Positions 23,430 to 35,116 of a DNA stretch of 64,000 nucleotides are shown piece after piece. Position 1 is the stretch's first letter; the number at the start of each line of letters is the position of its first letter. The translations under genes and the position numbers were made by a program. The DNA comes from Spisula solida (Eukaryota; Mollusca; Bivalvia; Venerida; Mactridae): the NCBI GenBank assembly GCA_947247005.1, contig OX365953.1, forward strand, positions 191,001-255,000, given 5' to 3'. The notes under the pieces were generated by a model. That model searched no databases and had not been told where the DNA came from. It saw only the letters and a list, made by a program, of their open reading frames with translations.

Positions 23430-24140
23430 CCTGGATCGCCCTCTGTGCTGTTGGCTGCATGAAGGCGGTGTGTCATGCACAAGACCAAGGTCCCTAGCTC
23501 AAAGGTCAAGGTCACACTTAGAGGCCAGAGGTTAAATAGTCATGCAAGAAGTGTCCGCTCTGTTACGCTCTCGTTTCTTACTGGGTTTTAAAATGGCTTG
23601 GTACAAATGTTCACCACATCAAGACGGTGTGCTCAAAGGTTACACTTAGATCAAAGGTTAAATATTTATGCAAGTAGTGTTCACCACATTAAGGCAGTGC
23701 ATCATGCGTAAGATCCAGATTCTCTACAGTTTCAATTGTAACAGCTCTAGTCTTTCCGTAGATAAAACAGATCCATCAGGTGTGATAAGCAATTGAACCA
23801 GTGATTTTTTTTGCCTCTTTGGGAAGGGGTCTGGTTCAGATTGGGAATTTTCACGTCGTGACAACTTGAAATTGGGAAATTCCATGAAGCAGAAATGACA
23901 AATAAAACAGAAAAAGATATTAGTAATATTATTACATGTGACTGTTTACTGATTTCTGTAAACTTTTATGCTCGACCTCTTGTCAAAAATGTTCATAACT
24001 TTGTCATTTTATATCCGATTTTTTTTTTTAATTGTTTATTGGAGATTTGTCCATTCAAATTTGGGAAAATCATAGCCTATTGGGAAGGGGTCTGTTTACC
24101 GGACCCTAATAAAGAAGGGAAGAAATCACTGTGAACAGAG
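23430..24140. repeat. Diverged 'caaggtcacacttagaggtcaaaggttaaat' repeat
   Basis: Two to three loose copies of a unit containing 'caaaggt(ca)..cacttagaggccagaggttaaata..tcatgcaag', a family often seen in bivalve non-coding DNA. No coding content. Confidence 0.45.
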
Positions 24141-24189
24141 TAACTAAAAACAGGGTTCTTGGTTAAACATATCTGGATGCATTATTTTC

Positions 24190-25945
24190 AGTATGTTTGT
24201 CTCTATGAAGTTCGAAACTGGGTCATGTGGGCTCAAAAAGTAGGTCACTAGGTCAAATCTTAGAAAAAGCTTGTGACCATATAAGAGGACACAATTATGG
24301 CCCAGTGTTCATGAAACATGGTCAGAATGTTTTTCTCGAGTACAAAACTGGGTCAAGTGGTGTCCAAAACTAGGTCAAAATTTCTTAGAAAAAGCTTGTG
24401 AAGACATTTAATACATGACATAATTATGGCCGAATCTTCATGAAACATGTTCAGAATGTGTCTGTATAAAATCTAGGTCAAGTTTGAAACTGGGTCATAT
24501 GGGGTCAAAAACTAGGTCACTAGGTCAAATCTTCGAAAAACTTTGTGTAGTCACTAGACAAATTCATGTGATATATATGCAGGATTCTCGGCAATGTGTA
24601 ATTATTAAGCGTATTTGGACGCATACTTTTGTGATCACTCGTCGTCCGTCCGTCAACAATTGGCTTGTGTAGACACTAGAGGTCACAATTTTAGCCTAAT
24701 CTTTATGAAACTTGGTCACAATGATCATGTCAACAAAATCTAGGCCAAGTTCGATATTGGGTCATCTGGGGTCAAAAACTAGGTCACTAGGTCAAATCAT
24801 AGAAAAACCTTGTGTAGTCACTAGAGGTCACAATTTTGACTTAAACTTTATGAAACTTGGTCACAATGATCATCTCAACAAAATCTAGGTCAAGTTCGAT
24901 ATTGGATCATCTGGGGTCAAAAACTAGGTCACAAGGTCAAATCATAGAAAAACCTTCTGTAGTCACTAGAGGTCACAATTTCGCCCTTATCTTTATGAAA
25001 CTTGGTCACAATGATCATCTCAACAAAATCTAGGTCAAGGTCGATATTGGGTCATCTGGGGTCAAAAACTAGGTCACATGGTAAAATCATAGAAAAACCT
25101 TGTGTAGTCACTAGAGGTCACAGTTTCTACCTTATCTTTATGAAACTTGATCACAAAGATCATCTTAACAAAATCTAGGTCCAGTTCAATATTGGGTCAT
25201 CCGGGGTCAAAAACTATGTCACAAGGTCAAATCATAGAAAACCTCGTGTAGTCACTAGAGGTCACAAGTTCGACCTTATCTTTATGAAACTTAGTCACAA
25301 TGATCATCTCCAACAAAATCTAGGTCCAGTTCGATATTGGGTCATCCGGGGTAAAAAACTAGGTCACAAGGTTAAATCATAGAAAAACCTTGTGTAGTCA
25401 CTAGAGGTCACAATTTTGACCCAATCTTTATGAAACTTGGTCACAATGATCATCTCAACAAAATCTAGGTCAAGTTCGATATTGGGTCATCTGGCGTCAA
25501 AAACTAGATCACTAGGTAAAATAATAGAAAAACTTTGTGTAGTCACTAGAGGTCACAATTTTGGTCTAATCTTTATGAAACTTGGTCACAATGATTATCT
25601 CAACAAAATCTTGATCAAGTTCGATATTGGGTCATCCGGGGTCAAAAACTAGGTCACAAGGTCAAATAATAGAAAAACCTTGTTTAGTCACTAGAGGTCA
25701 CAATTTTGGTCTGATCTTTAAGAAACTAGGTCACAATGATCATCTCAGCAACATCTAGGTGAAGTTAGATATTGGTTTATCTGGGTTCCAAAATGAGGTC
25801 ATCAGGTTAAATCATATGAAAACCTTGTGTAGTCACTAGAGGTCACAATATTGGCCTAGTATGAAACTTGGTCACAATGATCATCTAACCAAAATCTAGG
25901 TCAAGTCGACAGGTGAGCGACATAGGGCCCTTTGGACCCTCTTGT
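24190..25945 (+). repeat. Tandem block of ~145-bp 'aactaggtcactaggtcaaat' units
   Basis: The landmark gtcactagaggtcac recurs at about 24672, 24817, 24962, 25107, 25251, 25397, 25542, 25686 and 25832, a period of 144-146 bp. More diverged units start near 24200. Each unit carries 'tttatgaaacttggtcacaatgatcatc', 'aaaatctaggtcaagttcgat' and 'ggggtcaaaaactaggtcac' in the same order. The block ends at 'aggtgagcgacatagggccctttggaccctcttgttta', an element edge also found at 57433 in opposite orientation. Open frames inside are repeat translations. Confidence 0.85.
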
Positions 25946-25949
25946 TTAA

Positions 25950-27670
25950 TTAGACGCGTAAAATTACTGATCTATGTGTTTTGGGGACGTACTGTTTTTC
26001 TATCGCACACGTTTGACTCGTCGCCTACGCCATATTCAATAAAGCATCACTCGTTTCGCGTATTTGACAGACGCGAGTTAATTACAGGTGGAGTTAATTA
26101 CATTGTATGTACCTTGTGAACCAATCGGCGTTCACGGGTCACCATCAGGACCTTTTGATTGACGCGTCGTGATAATCTTGAGTAAAGACCGTTATGTATA
26201 CACATACATTTTAATTGATCTGTCGATTCAATTATCAATTTTATTTGATTGCCGTCCAATGACTATTATAGTTTGATCATAATTGTGATATTTATCGTAC
26301 ATAGGGTAATCGTTATTCTTACGTGTGAACATTGGAGAAAAGAAAACAAAATCAAGCTACATTTTGTATCTACCTAGAAATTTTAGCAATGTAACCAAAA
26401 CCACAACATTTATTTTGGGCCAATAATGAAATATTGATTGTTTCCCCTTCCCTACAAAATGTCTTGTACCCTAAACAATTTTGACCCTCAGAAATAAAAA
26501 TTATAAAAATAAGTTGGGTATAAAAGAATGAAGTGTGATATCTTTTTATCCCTTCAGACAGACAATGACCTTCACAGGTCAGATTCACCATACATGTTCA
26601 AAAACAAATTTGGTGCAAATGATGCGTGGATTCACATGATTTCTGTTTAGTGATGAATACATGAAGCAATTATGCATTATCTAGTATTCCTACTCATAAG
26701 AATGGTTTGTTTAGACGACAATTTAATAATACGTTGAGGTAGCAAACTATACGACGTAGAAGCAAGGTGACCGACATGTTTAGTTTATTTGCAAACAATG
26801 GAGGCACTATACTCCATTTTGTTCCGCTTAGGAATTATTTCAATCACTGAACGTGTGTCTGCATTTCATACTCAACACAATTCATACTTTAGTACCGACT
26901 TGTTACAGTCTGTTGAAAAAAGAAGTATTATATGAAGAGTATTCATGGTATTGGCGGGGTGCCATCTACTACTTTTGTCTGTACTCTAACTCAAACAGTT
27001 TTCATCTGATCATCTTCAAACTTCATGACCATAATTCATGACCATCATATCTAGGCCAAGTTTAATGATAGGCCAAATCAGTCCAGGTTTTCATGGGTTA
27101 TGGTCCTTTAATTAACAAAAAATGAAATTTCCCTTGTCTGTACATTGAAACGCTATTAAAGTGCATAATTATATTTAAAGGTCATTTTGCCTTTGGCTGT
27201 TGCAGATCTGTGCTTTCATTTCACGCACACAATTTATTTTGTACTTCAATCTAATGCGAGAGTGCCGAATGTGAGGCTGTGTGGTGTGTGATATTCAAAG
27301 GCAAATTGAACTATACCTTCAAACCCGTCATCACTTGATCTTTCCTCTCGTACATGTATTAACAAAAACCTTGGAGAGGAATTAATATAAGTTTTCAAAA
27401 ACTTGTTTTCCAATCCATTAATTATTCCATGTTTGTATTATTATATATAATAAATTATGTACGAATATTGAAATAAATACAGTTTAAACCAAACGCTATT
27501 TAATTTTGGCCTTATCGTAGCATGGAAACGTGCATAAAGATAATTTATGAAAAATTGAACAGGGACGACATTTTTCCATGCTACTATTATAAGTTTCTTG
27601 TACTGCTTAGAGACTGTGTACTGTGCAGTTATATAGCAACAAGTGAGTCGTCCAAATAGTTTTAGTTTAA
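25950..27670. other. Intergenic, no gene seen
   Basis: Small frames only. The region may hold non-coding 5' exons or the promoter of the plus-strand LIS1 gene, but nothing marks them. Confidence 0.4.
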
Positions 27671-27674
27671 TCAC

Positions 27675-27860
27675 TCAAGAACACTTTGCCCTAGAATATT
27701 CAAACTTTACATGGAGGTTGGTCATCAACATTAGATGACCCTTATTGATTTTGAGGTCAGTAGGTCAAGGTCATTGTGACCTCTACTATTTCTGACTATT
27801 TGGTTGACATGGGGGCGAACATATCTCTTGTCTATTTCTAATCAAAGTAACAAGTCGTTG
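27675..27860 (+). repeat. 'tttacatggaggttggtcatcaac' family, copy 1
   Basis: Carries 'cactcaagaacactttgccctagaat', 'acatggaggttggtcatcaac', 'agatgacccttattgatttt', 'aggtcaaggtcattgtgacc' and 'gggg(c)ga..catatctcttgt'. Further copies are in LIS1 introns at 37.4-38.1, 40.1-40.3, 41.6-41.9 and 47.1-47.25 kb. Confidence 0.7.
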
Positions 27861-28599
27861 GTAAAAATATCCTTGCTAAGAGTTGTCATTGTTTTATGGC
27901 CAGTACCATAGCTGTAAATCTTCTGATAATGATGCTGGTATACCATGGTATGTTATATCGTGGTATTTGGTAAAATCTGTGGTATACTGGTTATCTTCTT
28001 ACAGGCGGTACCTAATCCTACATGTTCTATGAATCTCTGTAAATTATATTGATTTTAAGTTATTGATGATTATTGTGACATTTTTATGAGCTGTACCTCA
28101 GTAGCATTGTGTCTGAGATCCCATCCCACACTGTGACAGTGAATGCAGGCAATCAATAAACCTCTAGAAATGACAAGGACAACTTCATGTATTCTATGAT
28201 AACACAATGCTGCTTACAGGACAATTCACAATCATGTTCGTTAATGGTTTGGGTTCTGAATAATATGGTTAACTGAATTGTGAAAATGTTGAATCTATGT
28301 TCAGTATGCTGGATGAATACAAGTAACATGTTGAAGATTTATGATTGTATGTGTAAGGAGAAGTCATAGGATATTAAAATTTTAAAGAGGGTCTTATGTT
28401 GGGTTCCATGCTGTAGTGAGGTACATGTACATGTACAAATGTAACAGGTGGAATTGTTTGTCTTTATTATTGGGATAGCCAAGGTTATAATACTGATTTC
28501 AAACTGTATATTGGTATATATCCTATAGTAAGGGAATACTCATCCATGTGATCCTGAAGGTTGAATGATAAATTCTCTTTTGAGTAGAGTGTGTCAATG

Positions 28600-28760
28600 T
28601 ACCCCTACATCACCCTCCCCCGGTAACTCCCACACCCCCCCCCCCTCCCCCGGTAACTCCCCCCCCCCTTCCCGGTAACTTCTACATCCCCCTCCCCCAG
28701 TAACTTCCACAGTGAGTCCCACTATAACCCCACCCCACAACCATCCCACAACCATCACTC
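28600..28760. repeat. C-rich minisatellite, ~25-30 bp unit
   Basis: Four to five degenerate units of 'ccccctcccccggtaactcc(cac)' with poly-C runs. The Gly/Val-rich minus-strand frame across it is a repeat translation. Confidence 0.7.
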
Positions 28761-28899
28761 TGTATTTACCTACCCCAGTGTATGTCAGATCTTGAAACAT
28801 CTGGTAAAGATACATACTGCAATCACTTTTCCTATTCCAGAACAAAATATAATTTCCTAAATTCCTCATGGAATGAAACAAATTGAAGAATGTTATTCA

Positions 28900-30060
28900 T
28901 AGATTGAGAGGAAATCGGGTATATCTGTTTGAACATGTGTATGTATGTGAATGAAAGCGAGAGTTGGAGCAATAAAAGCTGTACATTAGTTGTATTACAC
29001 CGACTGTCTATTATATAGAGATAATCTATTGATCTCTGACTGCATTCCAGCAAAATCGTAGAACTCTTTGTGTTTAGCTATGTCATGATTAATTTGCAGT
29101 TATTTCTAGAGATAATACAAACCCATATAAATCCTTTACTTTAATTTTAAGTAAGATATTTAGTTGCTAGTTTTAAAGTGAGATCTTTATAATTTGTCCG
29201 CTATTGATGCAGGTATTTGCTATTTCCATTTGAGTTGAGAAATTGATATAAAGCAGTTTACCCTACATGTAATATTTCCTGGGTATTTTGGGTTTGATTT
29301 TGAGGAAGATATCAAAATTATACCTCAGTTGAGAACAAAGAAATCAAGGATTAAGTTGACTTAATTGATAGATATTGGATAATTTTGATTTCAATTAATT
29401 TGACCCTAAAAACATTTTTTTTAGAAATTCATGTAACTGAGTGGTTTAAGAGCTACAGATAAGCTTTGATTGGGGTAATTACCCAATTAATTTTCTTAAA
29501 AACCCAATAGATTTTGAGAGGAGGGAGTAAGAAAAAGCAAGGGCAATCTGAAATACCCAAATTTATAGAATATATAATGAAAATATGAGTTTTATTAAAT
29601 ACCCTATTAAAATTTGTCAAAACAATAACAAAATTGAAACTGGGGTAAAATACATTTACAGCAGCTATATTTGTATCTAATTCTAATATAATATTATGTA
29701 TGAAAATAAAGCAGGTGATAGTTGTGGAATCTGTGGAATGTTGGAAATCTCGGCTGTTAGGTTACGTGATTGTAGTTCTCACATGATTGTAGTTGCCTGT
29801 TGTTTGCTGCAGTGTAATATAAGGCTAATCTATGATAAATCTCAGTTTAATAACATACTCAGTTCTGTTGCATGCTATTATTGGTTGATTACATAATGTC
29901 AGATAGGCTGGTATTTATAATATAGTGAGTCATTTTGTATTCAATAGCAGTATATATTCGGTCTCCACATACAAAACTTTCTTTTTATGTATTGACATTT
30001 TCCTTCATTATCCATTGATGGATTAATTACGTGTGATATTTGAGTTTGGTGATAAAGTTA
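28900..30060. other. Intergenic, no gene seen
   Basis: AT-rich, no repeat or coding signal recognised. Confidence 0.45.
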
Positions 30061-30074
30061 TCTATATATAGATC

Positions 30075-31600
30075 TTATATAATCAAAGGTATCACTGTTA
30101 TATAATCAAAGGTATCACTGTTATATATACCAACTGTTATATAATCAAAGGTATCACTGTTATATATACCAACTGTTATATAATCAAAGGTATCACTGTT
30201 ATATATACCAACTGTTATATAATCAAAGGTATCACTGTTATATATACCCACTGTTATATAATCAAAGGTATCACAGTTATATATACCAACTGTTATATAA
30301 TCAAAGGTATCACCGTTATATATACCAACTGTTATATAATCAAAGGTATCACAGTTATATATACCCACTGTTATATAATCAAAGGTATCACAGTTATATA
30401 TACCAACTGTTATATAATCAAAGGTATCACCGTTATATATACCAACTGTTATATAATCAAAGGTATCACAGTTATATATACCAACTGTTATATAATCAAA
30501 GGTATCACTGTTATATATACCCACTGTTATATAATCAAAGGTATCACTGTTATATATACCAACTGTTATATAATCAAAGGTATCACTGTTATATATACCC
30601 ACTGTTATATAATCAAAGGTATCACAGTTATATATACCCACTGTTATATAATCAAAGGTATCACCGTTATATATATATAGGTCTTATATAATCAAAGGTA
30701 TTACTGTTATATATATATAGGTCTTATATAATCAAAGGTATTACTGTTATATATACCAACTGTTATATAATCAAAGGTATCACTGTTATATATATATAGA
30801 TCTTATATAATCAAAGGTATCACTGTTATATATATATAGATCTTATATAATCAAAGGTATTACTGTTATATATATATAGATCTTATATAATCAAAGGTAT
30901 TACTGTTATATATATATAGATCTTATATAATCAAAGGTATTACTGTTATATATATATAGATCTTATATAATCAAAGGTATCACTGTTATATATATATAGA
31001 TCTTATATAATCAAAGGTATCACTGTTATATATATATAGGTCTTATATAATCAAAGGTATTACTGTTATATATACCAACTGTTATATAATCAAAGGTATC
31101 ACTGTTATATACCAACTGTTATATAATCAAAGGTATTACTGTTATATATACCAACTGTTATATAATCAAAGGTATCACTGTTATATACCAACTGTTATAT
31201 AATCAAAGGTATCACTGTTATATATACCAACTGTTATATAATCAAAGGTATCACTGTTATATATACCAACTGTTATATAATCAAATGTATCACAGTTATA
31301 TACCAACTGTTATATAATCAAACGTATCACAGTTATATACCAACTGTTATATAATCAAAGGTATCACTGTTATATAATCAAAGGTATCACTCTTATATAC
31401 CAACTGTTATATAATCAAAGGTATCACTCTTATATACCAACTGTTATATAATCAAAGGTATCACTGTTATATATACCAACTGTTATATAATCAAAGGTAT
31501 CACTGTTATATATACCAACTGTTATATAATCAAAGGTATCACAGTTATATATACCAACTGTTATATAATCAAAGGTATCACTGTTATATACCCACTGTAA
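30075..31600. repeat. AT-rich satellite, interspersed 39-bp and 40-bp units
   Basis: The core 'ttatataatcaaaggtatcac' recurs about 38-40 times. Type A units have 'accaactg' between cores and are 39 bp (some 37). Type B units have 'atatatagatc' instead and are 40 bp. Type A fills about 30110-30660 and 31060-31600, and type B fills most of 30660-31060. Because 39 is a multiple of three, the first A block reads as a 188-residue minus-strand frame of a 13-residue repeat (VGIYNCDTFDYIT); it has no other sign of being a gene. Confidence 0.92.
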
Positions 31601-32499
31601 TAACATGTAAAATGTACTGTGTTGCATGCATGCATATTTCCCAGCGAATCTTCACAGAATCATAGAATACATATGTTGTATAGTATAACAGATAAGCTCT
31701 TACTTCTACCTAGATATATATAATCCTTCTCTGACTAATACATCAACACCTGTCAAGGTCTGGGGCTTGAAATCAGCTTAACATGTAAAACCATGTGACT
31801 TGAGAGTGCTCTGTATTTGTATTGGTTTACATTGCAAATTTCCACACCATTGAATGTTGGTTAGCAGTGAAAGCTTGCAGGATTGCTCTGCTATGTTTTG
31901 ATGTTAAATGCTGGGAAGATTTACTATATATATTGAAAGTACTGGAGGCTTGTTTATTTACCCGAGTCTTTGACTTGTCTTGTTTTAAAAAATATTGCCA
32001 CAGAGTGCCTGATAATTTCCTATAGTCGGATTTTTAAAATCTCAAAAGCAGTCGAGATAACCTGGAATATAACTGGGGAAAATGACCTAAAGAACCTAAA
32101 TGTTCTGATTATTTAGAATTCAGAAAAGTATGTCTTTGGTACCTTTAAAACCCACCTGACCCGGCTTGCTGAAGTAGGTACCGGTGTAGGTAGTTGCAGT
32201 GTCATGCTGTTCCCTCTCATGGAATGTTAGCTGTATTGCCCAACTGTTGAATGACTGATGATAAATATAATATTCTAAAATATCTCAGTCAGTTTGTGTT
32301 GTATTATAGCACACAACAAAACCTGGTAAATATATTTAATATATTTGTGATAAATTGTTGAATAAAGCTTATTGACTTATATTTGTATTACAATATTTGA
32401 TCTATTTACCCAATTGAATTATACATAGTTAAATAAATAATAAATGAAAATATTAGGTTTCCTAAATGCCTGTCTGTGCACAAACCAAGTAATATGTAA

Positions 32500-32610
32500 T
32501 GCTAACAATATTTATGCCCCCCATCCCAGGAGAAGGGATATATATTATATTATAATAATTACTAAAAGGGCATTCGGCTTAGGGTTAGGGGTTAGGGTTA
32601 GTTGAATTAC
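32500..32610. repeat. Short telomere-like run and small duplication
   Basis: 'cttagggttaggggttaggg' at about 32578 is four imperfect TTAGGG units, flanked by two copies of 'attactaaaagggc'. Just upstream is 'ttatgccccccatcc', an edge word of a bivalve repeat. Confidence 0.5.
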
Positions 32611-32939
32611 TAAAAGGGCCTTCATCACTACTCTAACCCTTACCTGCAGACTTACCGGTAACTCAATAATGCTAATTGTTATATCAGACATAATATTATC
32701 ATTCTTCTCGTACAGAAAACACAGACTGTTCAACTTCACCAGACATGCTTGCGTATATTAGTCTAGCAGTATAATATGGACAGCGTTTAAAAATTGTTTA
32801 AAACTAAACGTAGGGCATGCACTTTGGGATCGAGAAGTCCTGGGGGTTGATCCATGTCTGAACAAGCTCTACTTAACCTAGGTTATAAATGGGTGCAGGG
32901 TCAAAAGTTGATGTGCTGTGACTGCCATTAGCGCCGATT

Positions 32940-34970
32940 TGCGACTTAATGATCAAGGGGTGAATGTATGTTAGGCTGCCATCAGTGCTGAGTGTTCGTT
33001 CAGCTGATTTGCAACTAAATGCTCTAGGGGTAAATGTATGTTAGGCTGCCATCAGTGCTGAGTGTTCATTCAGCTGATTTGCAACTAAATGCTCTAGGGG
33101 TAAATGTATGTTGGCTGCCATCAGTGCTGAGTGTTCGTTCAGCTGTTTGCAACTAAATGCTCTAGGGGTAAATGTATGTTGGCTGCCATCAGTGCTGAGT
33201 GTTCATTCAGCTGATTTGCAACTAAATGCTCTAGGGGTAAATGTATGTTGGCTGCCATCAGTGCTGAGTGTTCATTCAGCTGATTTGCAACTAAATGCTC
33301 TAGGGGTAAATGTATGTTGGCTGCCATCAGTGCTGAGTGTTCATTCAGCTGTTTGCAACTAAATGCTCTAGGGGTAAATGTATGTTGGCTGCCATCAGTG
33401 CTGAGTGTTCATTCAGCTGATTTGCAACTAAATGCTCTAGGGGTAAATGTATGTTGGACCGGGCCATCAGTGCTGAGTGTTCGTTCAGCTGATTTGCAAC
33501 TAAATGCTCTAGGGGTAAATGTATGTTAGGCTGCCATCAGTGCTGAGTGTTCATTCAGCTGATTTGCAACTAAATGCTCTAGGGGTAAATGTATGTTGGC
33601 TGCCATCAGCGCTGAGTGTTCGTTCAGCGGATTTGGGACTTAATGCTCTAGGGGTAAATGTATGTTGGGCTAGGCCATCAGTGCTGAGTGTTCGTTCAGC
33701 GGATTTGGGACTTAATGCTCTAGGGGTAAATGTATGTTGGGCTGGGCCATCAGTGCTGAGTGTTCGTTCAGCTGATTTGCAACTTAATGCTCTAGGGGTA
33801 AATGTATGTTGGGCTGGGCCATCAGTGCTGAGTGTTCGTTCAGCTGATTTGCAACTTAATGATCAAGGGGTAAATGTTTGTTGGGCTGCCATCAGTGCTG
33901 AGTGTTCGTTCAGCTGATTTGCAACTTAATGCTCTAGGGGTAAATGTATGTTGGGCTGGGCCATCAGTGCTGAGTGTTCGTTCAGCTGTTTGCAACTTAA
34001 TGCTCTAGGGGTAAATGTATGTTGGGCTGGGCCATCAGTGCTGAGTGTTCGTTCAGCTGATTTGCAACTTAATGCTCTAGGGGTAAATGTATGTTGGACC
34101 GGGCCATCAGTGCTGAGTGTTCGTTCAGCTGATTTGCAACTAAATGCTCTAGGGGTAAATGTATGTTGGGCTGCCATCAGTGCTGAGTGTTCGTTCAGCG
34201 GATTTGGGACTTAATGCTCTAGGGGTAAATGTATGTTGGGCTGCCATCAGTGCTGAGTGTTCGTTCAGCGGATTTGGGACTTAATGCTCTAGGGGTAAAT
34301 GTATGTTGGACCGGGCCATCAGTGCTGAGTGTTCGTTCAGCGGATTTGGGACTTAATGCTCTAGGGGTAAATGTATGTTGGGCTGGGCCATCAGTGCTGA
34401 GTGTTCGTTCAGCGGATATGGGACTTAATGCTCTAGGGGTAAATGTATGTTGGACCGGGCCATCAGTGCTGAGTGTTCGTTCAGCTGATTTGCAACTAAA
34501 TGCTCTAGGGGTAAATGTATGTTGGACCGGGCCATCAGTGCTGAGTGTTCGTTCAGCTGATTTGCAACTTAATGCTCTAGGGGTAAATGTATGTTGGGCT
34601 GGGCCATCATGCAGTGCTGAGTGTTCGTTCAGCTGTTTGCAACTTAATGCTCTAGGGGTAAATGTATGTTGGACCGGGCCATCAGTGCTGAGTGTTCGTT
34701 CAGCTGATTTGCAACTTAATGCTCTAGGGGTAAATGTATGTTGGGCTGGGCCATCAGTGCTGAGTGTTCGTTCAACTGATTTGCAACTTAATGCTCTAGG
34801 GGTAAATGTATGTTGGGCTACCATCAGTGCTGAGTGTTCGTTCAGCTGTTTGCAACTTAATGCTCTAGGGGTAAATGTATGTTGGGCTGGGCCATCAGTG
34901 CTGAGTGTTCGTTCAGCTGTTTGCAACTTAATGCTCTAGGGGTAAATGTATGTTGGGCTGGGCCATGACG
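32940..34970. repeat. Minisatellite, 67-75 bp unit, about 28 copies
   Basis: Unit landmarks: catcagtgctgagtgttcgt, tcagctgatttgcaact, aatgctctaggggtaaatgt, atgttgggctgggc. The proximal copies (to about 33640) have the short spacer 'ggctgcc'. The distal copies mostly have 'gggctgggcc' or 'ggaccgggcc' (72 bp). Some units replace 'ctgatttgcaact' with 'cggatttgggact'. It lies directly upstream of the first LIS1 coding exon. Long frames on both strands (up to 236 codons) follow from unit lengths divisible by three. Confidence 0.92.
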
Positions 34971-35084
34971 CATGGAGTAGATAATTGGTATATTTATTCT
35001 GCAATATATTGTATATTTTAGGTATGATGATGTTACTGTGGTGATTTATTTAGTTGTGTCGAAGACAGAGTGAAGCCAGTAAAC

Positions 35085-35116
35085 ATGGTGTTATCACAAA
35101 GACAAAGGGATGAACT
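35085..35116 (+). CDS. PAFAH1B1: LIS1 coding exon 1
   Basis: [10 protein letters not shown] plus two bases of Leu11. Donor GTAAGT. The ATG has a reasonable context (aaacATGG). Upstream in-frame sequence back to the acceptor-like site at 35053 is short, so this exon probably begins there. Confidence 0.93.

Noticed and set aside
30075..30641. 188-residue minus-strand open frame of a 13-residue repeat
   Set aside because: It is the translation of a 39-bp satellite; it ends where 40-bp units begin, and the DNA outside the array gives no exon or signal.
33108..34939. Long open frames on both strands (up to 236 codons) with Ser/Leu/Val repeats
   Set aside because: Both strands are open because the minisatellite unit is a multiple of three and lacks stops; no non-repeat coding sequence adjoins.
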